From positions 62,001 through 126,000 of the forward strand of contig NW_020825496.1 in NCBI RefSeq assembly GCF_003286085.1: a stretch of DNA of 64,000 bases, given 5' to 3'. Positions within the stretch are counted from its first letter, which is position 1. Every line of letters begins with the position of its first letter. Shown one piece after another: positions 41,697 to 52,840 of the stretch. Source of the DNA: Drosophila persimilis (taxonomy: Eukaryota; Arthropoda; Insecta; Diptera; Drosophilidae). The notes beneath the pieces are model-generated. The model searched no databases. It saw only the letters and a list, made by a program, of their open reading frames with translations, and was not told the DNA's origin. Both the position numbers and the translations under genes were made by a program.

Positions 41697-42679
41697 TGGT
41701 CCTCCTCAATGTTATTTATCCGCATTGCTTTATTAGCTGGTTGTTCCGACGTTTCATTTGGCTTTCGTTTCTGCGCTTGATTTGCGTTAGACTGATTATT
41801 CGGTACTACGTTTGCCCTAAAATGCTGAGCTTGGTTATAATTGTTATTATTTCTCCTATAATAACCGTTAGTATTCTCCCGATAATTTCTATTATTATTA
41901 TTATTATTATTATTTCCCCTGAATTGATTGCTGTTCTGTCGGTTCTGGATTTGTATCGATTCGTCTACATCCATTGGTTCTGGGGCCTGATTTTGTTGTC
42001 TACTACCCAAGAAATAGGGTTGTCCCCATGACATGTTATTCCTCTGAAAATCCCTTTTTTGGTCGAATGGTGAACTATTAGTCCTTGGTTGTCGTTGGTT
42101 GAATCTTAAGGTATTGTAATTATTATGCCCTGAGTTTCTGGGGCCACTGAATTGGTAGGCAAATTGGGCCCGAATGTTATTTGATTGCAATTCCTGTACC
42201 TTTGCCAAGGCATTCGGTAAATCTGGGGGATTCAATGACAATAGGATTTCTGCAATGCCGCCGTTTAGGCCAGTGACAAAAATGCGTAAGGCATTGTCTC
42301 TAATTTTTTTATTTGATTCTTTGGTGATTTCACTGTCCTTTCCGTGAGTCATTATTGTCTTATTTATTAACAAGGTCATTTTCTTTTTAACCTCGTTATA
42401 GAAATCTATTATTGAAAGGTTCCCTTGTCGGAGAACGCTTAACTCCTGTCCTATTATGTAAATTGGTCTCTTGTCACTGTAAACAAAGTCAAGTCGTGAA
42501 AGTATGGCATCAAAATTTAAAACTGTCCCGTGGTTGGTCAGTGCGTCATGTGCTGGTCCTGTTATTTTGCTTCTCAAAATTTTTAAGGATATATAATATT
42601 GCTTACTTCCTTTCTTATATAATTTCACTGCAGTTTCTGCAGCTTCCCTCCATCCTACGTATTGGTTTAATCCACCATT
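41672..42679 (-). pseudogene. G3 gag, N-terminus lost
   Basis: Corresponds to residues ~80-417 of G2 gag, from FNGGLNQYVGW to the RN-rich tail with an expanded Asn run. It has no own start; the first ~80 residues are replaced by the C LTR fragment at 42680. Confidence 0.88.
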
Positions 42680-42856
42680 GAAAAGTAAAAACGCAACCAT
42701 TCATATGTAAGGTTTATTTGTGACTAAAAAATTCTCTGCTCGCAGGCAGATAGAGACCAAAACGAAATAGAGAACAAAAGGGAGATAAGAGAACGTCGCT
42801 TCGTTACGTCTCTCACTCATACATACGTCTACATACTCATATGTCTGTCAATACAT
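42680..42856 (-). repeat. Fragment of C LTR
   Basis: Matches 43598-43774 of the C LTR nearly base for base (gaaaagtaaaaacgc to tcaatacat). Both LTR ends are missing. It joins G3 gag on the left and the D remnant on the right. Confidence 0.85.
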
Positions 42857-42869
42857 ACGTATTCCAACA
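42857..42869 (-). repeat. Remnant of a D LTR (last 13 bases)
   Basis: acgtattccaaca equals the terminal bases of the D LTR at 62224-62236. The next bases, cgtat then gag, are the same as at 62237. So C1 once carried D at the same position as C2. Confidence 0.75.
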
Positions 42870-43448
42870 CGTATTCCTTTTGATCTTCTGTGTTTCCCTT
42901 TCGTTCGCCTTCTTCCTTCAGTTTTACGCATAGAACATCGAAAGTCGGCAGACTGTCGGGCGTCTCTATGGCGACAACGAAATTTTCGAATTGTTCTGGA
43001 AGGCTTGCCAACAAAACAATTGAGCGCAGTTCATCATTTAGCTCGATTCCTACTGACCCAAGGCCATCAAGAATATCCACGAACTCATTAATGTAGCTTG
43101 AAATGCTTTGCCTTTGTCCATGCGCTTGCTTAGCAATTTCTTGTACAGTTAAACCTTTCGTACAGATCCACTTGGTTGATGAACACTCTTTAATTTGTTC
43201 CATGCTTCGGAAGACTTACTGCACTTTTTAATGTATTCCAACTGTGAAGTTTTCACACTCAATGTGATCATGGCCAGCGCCTTTTCATCCTTGGCCTGCC
43301 AATTCACACCTTCGGGAACATTCGTTGGTAGCAGGTCACCAGATGCCACACTCCACAATTCAGCGTGCACCAACACAGACCGCATTTGAATACACCAGGA
43401 GTCATAATTTCCCTCCTCTAATTTGTCTATTTGATACATCCCGCTCAT
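42870..43448 (-). pseudogene. C1 gag, 5' half
   Basis: Copia-like Gag: MYQIDKLEEGNYDSWCIQMRSVL, then VGIELNDELRSIVLLASLP. A CAA to TAA change (43149-43151) ends the first frame, and the same frameshift as in C2 separates the two halves. The remainder of C1 is lost at the D site. Confidence 0.82.
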
Positions 43449-43552
43449 TGCTGATTATCATTTAGTCTCTGAGTCACACCGATGTTAATAGTTCGTAACT
43501 AAAACAATCACTTTACTTTTAATTTACAAAATCCGAACCTGGGCCCATAACC

Positions 43553-43807
43553 TGTTAGACAGAATTTCGCTGCCGTTGCAAGGGAAGTTCTTGTACCGAA
43601 AAGTAAAAACGCAACCATTCATATGTAAGGTTTATTTGTGACTAAAAAATTCTCTGCTCGCAGGCAGATAGAGACCGAAACGAAATAGAGAACAAAAGGG
43701 AGATAAGAGAACGTCGCGACGTTACGTCTCTCACTCATACATACGTCTACATACTCATATGTCTGTCAATACATGCGTGCATTGCTAGAGATGGTCATTC
43801 TTCAACA
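43553..43807 (-). repeat. C LTR shared by C1 (5') and C2 (3')
   Basis: 255 bp, TGTTGAAG ... TCTAACA read minus. On its left is the copia-type primer site (GGTTATGGGCCCAG, 43539-43552) and C1 gag. On its right is the purine tract GAGGAAGGG and the end of C2 pol. One LTR thus serves two tandem copies. Confidence 0.92.
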
Positions 43808-43847
43808 CCCTTCCTCAATGCGTGCATGCTTACAAATTCCATTTAAC

Positions 43848-46475
43848 TCAATTTAAACTTAACAATTTTGTAAATCCGACATGCTTTCTCTTAGGGAGAT
43901 TCTTGGTCAAGATATCTGCAATCATATCTGTTTTACTAGCATACTTTAACTTAACTTGACCTTCTTCTACAATCTGTCGTACAAAGTGATATCTAATATC
44001 AATATGCTTGGTCCTTGAGTGATACACTGGGTTCATAGCCAGCTCTTGTGCGCTCAGATTATCGCCATATAAGGTAGTTGAGGTAGCTTCATCTCCACAG
44101 CCAATTTCGATGATTAAGCGACGTAAGAATATGGACTCCTTACACGCAGCCGACAGTGCCATGTATTCTGCCTCCGTGCTGCTAAGTGCCACGCTGCGTT
44201 GTTTCTCAGATCGCCGAGAAATTGGGCCACCTGCCAAAAAATAAACATAGCCCGTATACGACTTCCGGTTAGTTCGATCGCCGCCCCAATCCGCATCCAC
44301 ATATCCAGTAAGTGGCTGGTGACACCGTTTGTAGTATAGTTTGAAGTTCATCGTCGCTGCCAAGTACCTCAGAACGTGCTTCACACCAGCCAGATGCTCT
44401 GCGTGCGGATCTTTGTTCCTCTGGGCCAACTTTGCAACTGAATGCAAAATGTCCGGTCTGGTTGTGAGTGCCAGCCACATCAGCTCACCAATCATGGATT
44501 GATACATGACAGGATCAACCTTTTGACACTGCTCATTAGTACAATCCACCTGGAACCCCGCATCCAACGGAGTAGCCACTGGTCTACATTTGTCCATGTC
44601 GTGAGCTTGCAATAGTTCCTTGATGTATTGCGAGTGGCCTATGGTGATAGGCCCAAGCTCACCTTCACGGTGCACCTCCATGCTTAAAAACAGCTCTGGA
44701 ACACCTTTGTCGATAGATTCGAACGCATTTGAAATAGCCGATTTGATACCGAGCATGTCCTCTTTGGACTGGCATGCTATAAGTAAATCGTCAACATATA
44801 CCAAGATTAACGATAAGTTACCTTTCCCTCTCTGCTGGTAGAGACACGGCTCGTTGTCACAGGAAACAAAACCCAGATTAGTCAGGACGCCATTCAGCTT
44901 CGAATTCCATTCCCTTCCTGACTGCTTCAATCCATATATTGCCTTTTTAAGCAGCATAGCCTTCGCTGGATAAGATCGATCAATGTACCCTTGTGGTTGC
45001 TTCATGTACACCGTATCGCTCAGGTCACTGTTGAGGTATGCCGTACATACATCCATTTGGTTGACATATAATTTCAATTCTGCTGCTAGCGCAAGAATAA
45101 ATCGCACGCTCTCCAGTCTGCTGACTGGAGAAAATGCTTCCGCATAGTTTATGCCGTACTGCTGGGAGCAACCTTTTGCCACCAGCCGCGCCTTGAAACT
45201 TTCGATTTGACCATCTTTGTCGCGTTTCAGGCTATATACCCATTTGCATCCAACTGCTCGTTGTCCTGCCGGTAAGTCTGCCAACTGCCATGTCTCGTTT
45301 GCCATTAATGCCTCATATTCGCGTTGCATCGCTTCGGACCAGTGTGATGCATGAATACTGATCAACGCCTCCTCGTAGGATACTGGAATCTTTACGTTGC
45401 TGGTAACCAGAGCATCAAGAATGTTGTACTCCTTTCTCGGACGGCCAGGTTTGCCGGTCCGAATCAGCCTTGGTCTGCCAGGTCCAACGCGAGGAGCTGG
45501 CTCATCTGAATCAACCTTTTGAGTTGCGCTCTCGTACCCATCAGTACCGCTGCTACTGGGATTCTCCCCGTCAACGGGGCTGCTGTCTCCACCGCTGCTG
45601 TCAATGTCATCAGTATCGCCGCCTGACTGCATGCTAACTTCTGCCTTCGGAAGTTCGAATGTGACTGTATCCTTGTCGTCTTGGATCTCGTCAAAGAGAA
45701 CATCTCGCCTCTCAATCACCTGATGAGACACAGGGTCATACAGTCGATAGCCCTTAGCCGCTACTGAATATCCAATCATGCGATATTCTTTGCCTTTTGG
45801 TTTAAGTTTACTCTTCCTTGGACCCTTGTTCAAAGCTACTGCAACGGAGCCAAAAACCTTTAGATGACCAACAAAAGGTTTCTTACCAGTCCACGCTTCC
45901 ATAGGCATCATACTGGTCAGCGCCTTGGTCGGTGATCGATTCCGTACATACACAGCTGCGTTGACTGCCTCAGCCCACAAGGATTCGCCTAATCCAGACT
46001 GGACCAGCATACATCTTGACATTTCCACCAGAGTGCGGTTTGCCCTCTCAGCAACGCCGTTTTGCTGTGGAGTGTACGCCACTGTCAGCTGCCTCTCAAT
46101 CCCATTAGTTTTCAGAAATTCATCAAACGATTTGTTGACAAATTCACCGCCATTGTCGCTCCGGATACATTTGAGACTTTTTCCCGTTTGCCGTTCAACC
46201 AGGGTTTTGAACTCGACGAACTTCTGGAAGACTTCATCCTTTGTCCGCAGGAAATACACAAATATACGCCTTGATTTGTCATCGATGAAGGTTAGAAAAT
46301 ACTTTGATCCAGCAAGAGACTGTGTGCCAAAGGGCCCGCACACATCTGCATGAACTAGTTCCAATATATTTTGAGCTCTACATGTTTTGCGATTCATATT
46401 CGCCGGGAAAACCATATTTCCAATGCCGCGCACCATTCCTTTGCTGATCAAATGTTTCATACTGCTGATGTTCAA
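43848..46475 (-). pseudogene. C2 pol: integrase, RT, RNase H
   Basis: Copia-order pol: integrase core (LVHADVCGPFG, RSDNGGEF, NGVAERANR), reverse transcriptase (NETWQLADLPAG, KARLVAKGCSQQ, catalytic YVDDLLIA) and RNase H (YVDADWGGD, SSTEAEYMALS, DILTKNLP). Open for 875 codons. The zinc finger ahead of the core is garbled and there is no ATG-linked gag in frame, so it is not expressed as a normal polyprotein. Confidence 0.88.
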
Positions 46476-46479
46476 GTGG

Positions 46480-46987
46480 CCGTACCGTTTATGCCACAGG
46501 GCACCATCAGCCTTAACCGCCGCAAAACAGTTGTTTTGTTTTCATCGAAACATATACAAGTTTCCAACTCTGTTCGCCTTTACAATGCATTCGCCATTTT
46601 GGATAACTCGTGCATATTCTTGTCCAAAAGTGACGAAACATTTATTCTGTACAGCGCTGCTGACCGAGAAATAATTTCCATTCCGGAGTCATTTCTGTGT
46701 GTTTCTCGAACTTTGTGAATAACTGTTTCTCACAACACATGTGGCTTGTGGCACCACTATCCAAAACACCACATACTTTTTTCAAATTATCTGCGTCCAA
46801 CGCATTTAATAGACTGCACTGCTTGTTCTCCACTCTCGCTGCCCTTTCCACATTTGCGCTCTCCTTCTTACACTGAGCCTTCATATGCCCGCGCTCACCA
46901 CACTTGAAACATATCATTGTATTGTTTCTCTTCTTTTGCGCTCTGTGCGCGGCCGGCTTATGTACTGCGGTATATGCCTTTGCGTAT
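46480..46987 (-). pseudogene. C2 gag zinc knuckle and protease
   Basis: Reads CFKCGERGHMKAQC, then protease active site GVLDSGATSHMCC. It goes out of frame after TPEWK near 46650, and the link to integrase contains further breaks. The right end meets D at 46988. Confidence 0.82.
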
Positions 46988-47226
46988 TATTGGTATTATT
47001 ATTAGTAAACGGAAGACAGTACCAAGTTATGTCTTTCTTTAAAGATTATTTATGTATTTCTTGATTACTTTTTCTGCAACACCGGTCCACACACTTGAGA
47101 TCACAAAAGAAGAGAGAGCGTCGACACTTCAAGTGTGACCAGACTAACTCATAATAATAATACCTAACATATCGATAATATTATTTAATGTTATTATTTG
47201 AATGTGGGAATAGACGTATTCTAACA
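46988..47226 (-). repeat. D1 3' LTR (239 bp, 9-bp loss)
   Basis: As the other D LTRs but lacking nine bases after tattggta (gactggcta region) and ending CTAACA rather than CCAACA on the plus strand. It is the most divergent of the three. Confidence 0.9.
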
Positions 47227-47574
47227 CGCCCCCATCAAAAATAACATTAATTATCAAAATCATAAAAATAAAAAATATAAAAAAAGTTTTCATCATTAAA
47301 TCAAAAAAAGGTAACATTCAATTGTTATTCTAATGTGGTTGGTGTGCATTCTGGGAAGTGTTATGTGATCTAGCATTTGCTCTAAGGATACGGGGAAAAC
47401 CCAGAAAAACCCGATCAGATCACTTTAAAATTAGATTAACATAAAATTAAATTACTTTAACAATTCATTGGTTCTTTTGGTTCAAATAAAAAAAAAAAAA
47501 AAAAAAATTAAATATGAATTAATGTAATAAATTCGTTAATAAAGCTTCATGTTCATGTTTTCATTAAATTGGAA
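47227..47574 (-). other. D1 3' untranslated region
   Basis: No gene. Next to the LTR the minus strand reads GATGGGGGCG, the polypurine tract. A long A-run lies at about 47488-47508. Confidence 0.6.
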
Positions 47575-48303
47575 TCATTCTTCTTGTAGTAGTCCTAATT
47601 TGTTCCGCAGTTCCGCAAATCTTCCAGCAGGTAGTGGCTTCGTGAAGATGTCAGCAAGTTGGTTGTCTGTATTAATATACTCAAGAGAAATCTCATTAGT
47701 TTCTATCTGTTCTCTTGAAAAATGATATTTTATATCAATATGCTTTGCTCTTTTATGACATGAGGGATTATTTGCAATGCTAATACAGCCTTGGTTGTCT
47801 TCATAAATTTCAATGGATCTGTCGAGTTTAAGATTAATACTATTTAGAAGAGACTTTAGCCATAAAGCTTCTCTTACAGCTTCAAATAGGGCCATATATT
47901 CAGCTTCAGTTGATGAAGCTGCCACTGAATTCTGTCTTTTTGTATTCCAACAAATTAAATTGGAATCGAACATTTTAAACAAATAACCCGTTGTACTTTT
48001 TCTATCAATCTCATTACTACCCCAATCGGAGTCTACATAGCCAACTAATGTATTTTCAAATGATGTATTCTTTTTAAATATAAGCTTCATATCAATAGTT
48101 CCCTTTAAATATCTAATAACCCTTTTTAAACATTGCCATAACTCAGCATTGTTCTTGCTACTATATCTACTCAAGATATTTACAGCGGTAGCTAAATCTG
48201 GTCGTGTACACAGCATTATGTACATTAAACAGCCAATAAGGTTACGACATGGAGCATTGCAGTCTTCATCTGAGTTAAGTAACTCATAATTTAGTTTATT
48301 TAG
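47575..48303 (-). pseudogene. D1 pol, RNase H end
   Basis: LIGCLMYIMLCTRPDL, YVDSDWGSNEIDRKSTTGY, SSTEAEYMALFEA, EDNQGCISIA and LADIFTKPLPAGRF: RT tail and RNase H of copia pol, open to the natural stop. It is cut at 48304 by element E, which ends with TTTAG duplication (48299-48303). Confidence 0.88.
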
Positions 48304-48413
48304 TGTAGTGTATTGACACTCAGATTTAATCACGCGTTGTCTTCAAGATTCTCTTTTATTCTATATCCCTTGGATGGTGTGACCGTATATAGATATTAAT
48401 ATAATACCTAACA
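48304..48413 (-). repeat. E 3' LTR (110 bp)
   Basis: Read minus TGTTAGGTATTA ... ATACACTACA. Extremely short for a gypsy-type LTR and identical to the other. Confidence 0.92.
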
Positions 48414-48619
48414 CGCCTCTCCTTAGATGTTTAATATACATGTCATTTACAAATCTATTTTCTTATAACAATTTGATTTGTGTACTTAATCTAATTAGCG
48501 TATATAAAATTTATGTGATTTCGTATTTTTCTTTCTTCTTAATCTATTTAGTATTTGTTTCAGTGTTTAATTTGTACATAATTTGATTTCATAATTCCTT
48601 TCTTTATATTATTTTATTG
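48414..48619 (-). other. E 3' untranslated region
   Basis: AT-rich sequence between the ORF stop and the polypurine tract; no gene seen. Confidence 0.6.
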
Positions 48620-51600
48620 TTAAATACGCTTTACTACCTTCCCTGCCTCACGTGGTCTCAACTCTCTCCTGGTGGGTGTTTGTTGAGAAACTATTTGTTC
48701 ATTGTTGGTTTTGGAATTGTCATCTACTGAACAATTGCTTTCGACATCAGGTGTTTTCGCATTAGGCGATGTATGATTGTTAGTGCTTTGGTTTCTAATT
48801 TGATCCAGGTGACGTTTTATTTCTCTGTTATTGTTCGCCAAAATACAACAATACGAACGCGGGCCCAGTTGTTGTTTTACAGTTGCCTGAGTCCAGCTTG
48901 CTTTGTTAGGATTTTTGTAGTCCCTAACCATAACTTTTTGACCCTTTAAAAATTCTGTGCTTCGTCTACCTTTGTGATTTACAACACACTCAGTCTGTTT
49001 TTTATTTATTATGCTTTCGACCGTAGGTGGTTTTAACAACGAAAATCTTGTTTTTAGTGTACCACCAAAAAATAATTTAGCAGGAGATTCGCCCGTAGTA
49101 CAATGAATCGTATTTCTGTAATCGATCAAAAATCTATTTAAAATTGTATTAAAATCTTGTCTTTCATTAGCCTTTATGTTTGCATATAGTGATTTCTTAA
49201 CAGTCTTTACAAAATTTTCTGCTTGACCATTAGTCGCTGGATGTCCTGGAGCAGTAAAAATGTGATTAACACCATTGTTTTTCATAAACGTTTTAAAATC
49301 ATCAGAAGTAAACTGTCGTCCATTGTCACTAACTAACACGTCTGGTAAACCATATCGACAAAATACTTCTCTAAGCTTGTTGATAGTAAACAATGAAGTT
49401 ATTTCCTTCGTTTTGAATACTTCTGCCCATTTTGTATAAGAATCTATAATAACCAATAAATGAAAACCTCTAATTGGTCCTGCAAAGTCTATGTGTACTC
49501 GACTCCAAGCCTTTCCTGTGGATTTCCACGGTATTAACAGACTCTTTTCTGGACTTGATTGTAGTTCCTGACAAGGAATACAATCTCGAATTAATTTCTC
49601 AATTTCAGAATCTATGCAAGGCCACCACACATAAGAACGTGCTAACATTTTGGTTTTTACTATTCCCAAATGCGATGCATGAAATTCTGCTAAAATAGCT
49701 TGTCTCAGTTTGGTTGGAATTACTACTCTGTGTCCCCATAAGATACAATCATATTCCACTGAAAGTTCATTTGTTTTAGAGATGTAGGCAGAAAACTCGC
49801 TGCCATTTAATCTTGTCTTCGAACCAGTGTTAATTGCCTCACAAACTTTTGATAATATTGGGTCACGTCGTGTTTCACGAGCTATTTCTTTGAAGCTAAT
49901 TTTGAACACCTTTTCGGACTGTATAAAATGTATGTAATTATAGTCTTCGTTTGGTACAGCCGTTTCCCATTGAGGCATTCTTGAGAGTCCATCTGCTATA
50001 TTTAAGGTCCCCTTTATGTGTTCAACTGTATATTGAAAACCTGACAAAGTCAGTGCCCATCTTTGCATTCGTGCAGAGGCCATCAATGGAAGTCCTTTCA
50101 GGTCTCCAAATATGCTTAGTAAAGGTTTGTGATCTGTTCGAAGGATGAACTTGTTTCCTAAAAGATACTGTCTTAATTTACACACACAAAACACTATAGC
50201 CAGGGCCTCTTTCTCGATTGTACTGTAATTATGCTCGCTTTTGGATAATGCTCTTGATACAAATGCTATTGGTTTGATATCTTCATTGCATTTATGTGAT
50301 AAAACACCTGAAACTGCATGACTGCTAGCATCAGTCGTTAATACTAACGGTTGATCTGGGTTGTAGTGAACTAAAACTTGTTCAGAAGTTACTTCTTTCT
50401 TTACCTCTTCATATGCACTCTGACATTCGCGTGTCCAATTAAATTTTGTATTTTTCTTTAATAATGCATATAAAGGACTCATTATCTGAGCGAAGTTATT
50501 GATAAACTTTGAATAATAATTTACCATGCCTATGAAAGCTCTAAGCTGTGATACGTTTTCCGGAGCCGGTGCAAACAATACACTCGCAACGCTATCATTG
50601 TTTTTGCTCAGTCCTATCCTGTCAATTGAAAATCCTAGGTAACAAATTTTGGATTTAAAGAACTCACATTTCTTGTCATTTAATTTAAGTCCAACTGATT
50701 TCAGTTTTCTAAGTACAGCTTTTAGGTTTGAAATATGTTCTTGAAGATCTCGTCCTGTAACTGTTATGTCATCTTGATAAACCACAACTCCTCGCATACC
50801 CTGAAACAACCCTTCCATTGTTTTTTGAAAAATAGCTGCTGCAGTTTTTATACCAAATGGTAAGCGTTTAACTTTCAATAGTCCAATATGTGTGCTCCAA
50901 GTACACAAATTTTGAGATTGCTCATCTAAATTTAGCTGATTGTAAGCATTTGACAGGTCAAGTTTTGAATACAGTGTACCCCCTTCAAGCGCTGCAAAAA
51001 TGTCGTCTATTCGAGGTAGTGGATACTTTACGTCGACTAAAGACCGGTTTAATGTAACCTTATAGTCACCACAAATTCGTATGTCACCGTTTGGTTTTAA
51101 AATCGGTACCAAAGGTGTTGCCCATTCAGAACTAACAACTTGCTCTAAAATTCCATCATCTATGAATTTTCGTAACTGCACTTCAATCTTTTCTTTCCAT
51201 GCTAATGGTACTGACCTAGGCTTGAAAAATATTGGTTTTGCATCTTCTTTTAATAGTAACGATATCGTATTCGTAGTATATGAACCTAAACGAGGCTCAA
51301 AAACTTCAGCAAACTCCGATTTAATCTGTTCTGTAATTACAGAATTTGGTTCATTTACGTACACATTGTTCACCTGCATTAACTCAAAATTAAAATCTCT
51401 CAAAAATGTTCTACCTAGCAAAGGTGGACTCACTGCATTGGTTACAACAACAACAATTTGTTTTTTTAGACCTCGATATTCGATCGTTGCATCGTACTCA
51501 CCAATAACTTTGATTGAATCTCCATTGTAATCTACATATGGAACTAGACATTTTCTAAGTGGTCTGCTGGTATTTAAGCTTTCGTAAAATGTTTTTGGAA

Positions 51601-52663
51601 CCAATGTGCACGGTGCACCAGTGTCGCAAGCAATTTTCGTTATGTTTCCATCAATTTTTACAGGTAAATAATACACTCCACTAGTTGAGGTTGTATCAAC
51701 GCTATAGATAGAAAAGTTATAGTTATCATTATCAAAATTATTATCAGAATAGGTGTCATGTTTTGTTTGAGATACATAATTTACGGATTTTTTTGATTTA
51801 TTTTTACAAATGCTCGCCAAGTGACCTATTTTTCCACAGCTGTGACATTTGCATGCCTTATACTTGCAATTGTTTGAGTTATGATTTCGCCAGCCACAGT
51901 GTGTGCATGGCTGCTGCTTCTTTTCTCTGCCAGCGTCGCAGTCGTTTTCGCCGTCGCCGTCACCGTCGCTTCTGCCGCCTCTGTAACTCACGTTTCGGTT
52001 GCCCTTGAAATGACTTCTGCCGTTGCTCTTTGCTTGATCTCTGTTCTCGCCTCTTTGCCTCTGCCATTGACTAGTCCCGTTCTTTTGATGCATGTAGTTG
52101 ACGTTGTGTTCTGTCTTCCTTGTGCTGATCTTCGTCTCCATGATCATCGCCTTCTTGAGTGCATCAGCCAAAGTTAGATTTTCGTCTTCTTCACATATTC
52201 TTTCATATATGGGGTTGGGAAGGCTCATCACAAATTGGTTTAATACAAACGCTTCCAGATTTGAGCCAAATTTGCATTCCAATGCCAATTGTTTAACTCG
52301 AGCATACCACTCCGCTACAGTCTCATCTTCACTTTTTGTGGACATGTGAAATTTTTTTCTTTCTCTGAATATGAGTGTAGGTGGTGTGTAGTGTGTTTTT
52401 AAAATTTCACATAATTCTTTGTATGCTTTTGATACGGGTGATACCGGATCGCACAAACTATGTAGTACAGTGTAAGCCGCTGTACCGATCGACTTCAACA
52501 AAACTGCCTTTTTTGTGTTTTCCTCTTTCACATTCAATTCGCACAAATGTATGTCGAATTTTTCCTTCCAAATGCAGAACGTTTCTTGGTGTGGCGAAAA
52601 CTCAGCAATTGTTGCCATTTGATAGAATGTTGGTGCTTCATTTTTCGTCATGTTGCTATTCAT
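48620..52663 (-). CDS. E gag-pol polyprotein (1347 aa)
   Basis: One uninterrupted frame. Gag (1-~290) has a Gly/Asp-rich basic stretch and two zinc knuckles, CTHCGWRNHNSNNC and CHSCGKIGHLASIC. Protease has ACDTGAPCTLV (~345). Reverse transcriptase has KFIDDGILEQV, YSKLDLSNAYNQL and the catalytic box YQDD (not the usual YMDD or YVDD). RNase H has TTDASSHAVSGV. The integrase shows HASHLGIVKTKML ... CIPCQ, then HIDFAGP, SDNGRQF and NGQAENFVK, and a C-terminal end KGQKVMVRDY. The YQDD box and paired knuckles point to the mag/SURL side of gypsy elements (inference). Gag and pol in one frame need no frameshift. ATG 52663 is the first in frame. Confidence 0.93.
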   Translation of the reverse strand: MNSNMTKNEAPTFYQMATIAEFSPHQETFCIWKEKFDIHLCELNVKEENTKKAVLLKSIGTAAYTVLHSLCDPVSPVSKAYKELCEILKTHYTPPTLIFRERKKFHMSTKSEDETVAEWYARVKQLALECKFGSNLEAFVLNQFVMSLPNPIYERICEEDENLTLADALKKAMIMETKISTRKTEHNVNYMHQKNGTSQWQRQRGENRDQAKSNGRSHFKGNRNVSYRGGRSDGDGDGENDCDAGREKKQQPCTHCGWRNHNSNNCKYKACKCHSCGKIGHLASICKNKSKKSVNYVSQTKHDTYSDNNFDNDNYNFSIYSVDTTSTSGVYYLPVKIDGNITKIACDTGAPCTLVPKTFYESLNTSRPLRKCLVPYVDYNGDSIKVIGEYDATIEYRGLKKQIVVVVTNAVSPPLLGRTFLRDFNFELMQVNNVYVNEPNSVITEQIKSEFAEVFEPRLGSYTTNTISLLLKEDAKPIFFKPRSVPLAWKEKIEVQLRKFIDDGILEQVVSSEWATPLVPILKPNGDIRICGDYKVTLNRSLVDVKYPLPRIDDIFAALEGGTLYSKLDLSNAYNQLNLDEQSQNLCTWSTHIGLLKVKRLPFGIKTAAAIFQKTMEGLFQGMRGVVVYQDDITVTGRDLQEHISNLKAVLRKLKSVGLKLNDKKCEFFKSKICYLGFSIDRIGLSKNNDSVASVLFAPAPENVSQLRAFIGMVNYYSKFINNFAQIMSPLYALLKKNTKFNWTRECQSAYEEVKKEVTSEQVLVHYNPDQPLVLTTDASSHAVSGVLSHKCNEDIKPIAFVSRALSKSEHNYSTIEKEALAIVFCVCKLRQYLLGNKFILRTDHKPLLSIFGDLKGLPLMASARMQRWALTLSGFQYTVEHIKGTLNIADGLSRMPQWETAVPNEDYNYIHFIQSEKVFKISFKEIARETRRDPILSKVCEAINTGSKTRLNGSEFSAYISKTNELSVEYDCILWGHRVVIPTKLRQAILAEFHASHLGIVKTKMLARSYVWWPCIDSEIEKLIRDCIPCQELQSSPEKSLLIPWKSTGKAWSRVHIDFAGPIRGFHLLVIIDSYTKWAEVFKTKEITSLFTINKLREVFCRYGLPDVLVSDNGRQFTSDDFKTFMKNNGVNHIFTAPGHPATNGQAENFVKTVKKSLYANIKANERQDFNTILNRFLIDYRNTIHCTTGESPAKLFFGGTLKTRFSLLKPPTVESIINKKQTECVVNHKGRRSTEFLKGQKVMVRDYKNPNKASWTQATVKQQLGPRSYCCILANNNREIKRHLDQIRNQSTNNHTSPNAKTPDVESNCSVDDNSKTNNEQIVSQQTPTRRELRPREAGKVVKRI

Positions 52664-52730
52664 ATATTATATGCACTTTTAACATGTGTATGTATATTAA
52701 TACGTTTTATTTTATGCTCGTCGCCAATTA

Positions 52731-52840
52731 TGTAGTGTATTGACACTCAGATTTAATCACGCGTTGTCTTCAAGATTCTCTTTTATTCTATATCCCTTGG
52801 ATGGTGTGACCGTATATAGATATTAATATAATACCTAACA
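52731..52840 (-). repeat. E 5' LTR (110 bp)
   Basis: Identical to 48304-48413. Immediately left the minus strand reads TAATTGGCGACGAGC, the probable primer site region (tRNA not assigned). Confidence 0.92.

Larger units (their letters stand above)
28384..42679 (-). mobile_element. G3: damaged gypsy-type element, interrupted by BEL2 and Helentron 3
   Basis: Same family as G1 and G2. It keeps most of the 3' LTR, env, pol and gag. BEL2 lies in the LTR (28494-35298), Helentron 3 in the integrase (37783-38919), and the gag N-terminus, leader and 5' LTR are lost at 42679, where a fragment of the C LTR abuts. Many point changes separate it from G2. Confidence 0.92.
48304..52840 (-). mobile_element. 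E: compact gypsy-type element with 110-bp LTRs, apparently intact
   Basis: 4537 bp, LTRs 48304-48413 and 52731-52840, TTTAG at 48299-48303 and 52841-52845, single gag-pol ORF, no env. The purine tract TAAGGAGAGGCG precedes the 3' LTR. The LTRs look identical. It is nested in D1 only, so it is younger than the D duplication. Confidence 0.93.

Noticed and set aside
42680..42856. Separate solo LTR of C
   Set aside because: Both ends are missing and no target duplication is seen; it is a deletion remnant of the array.
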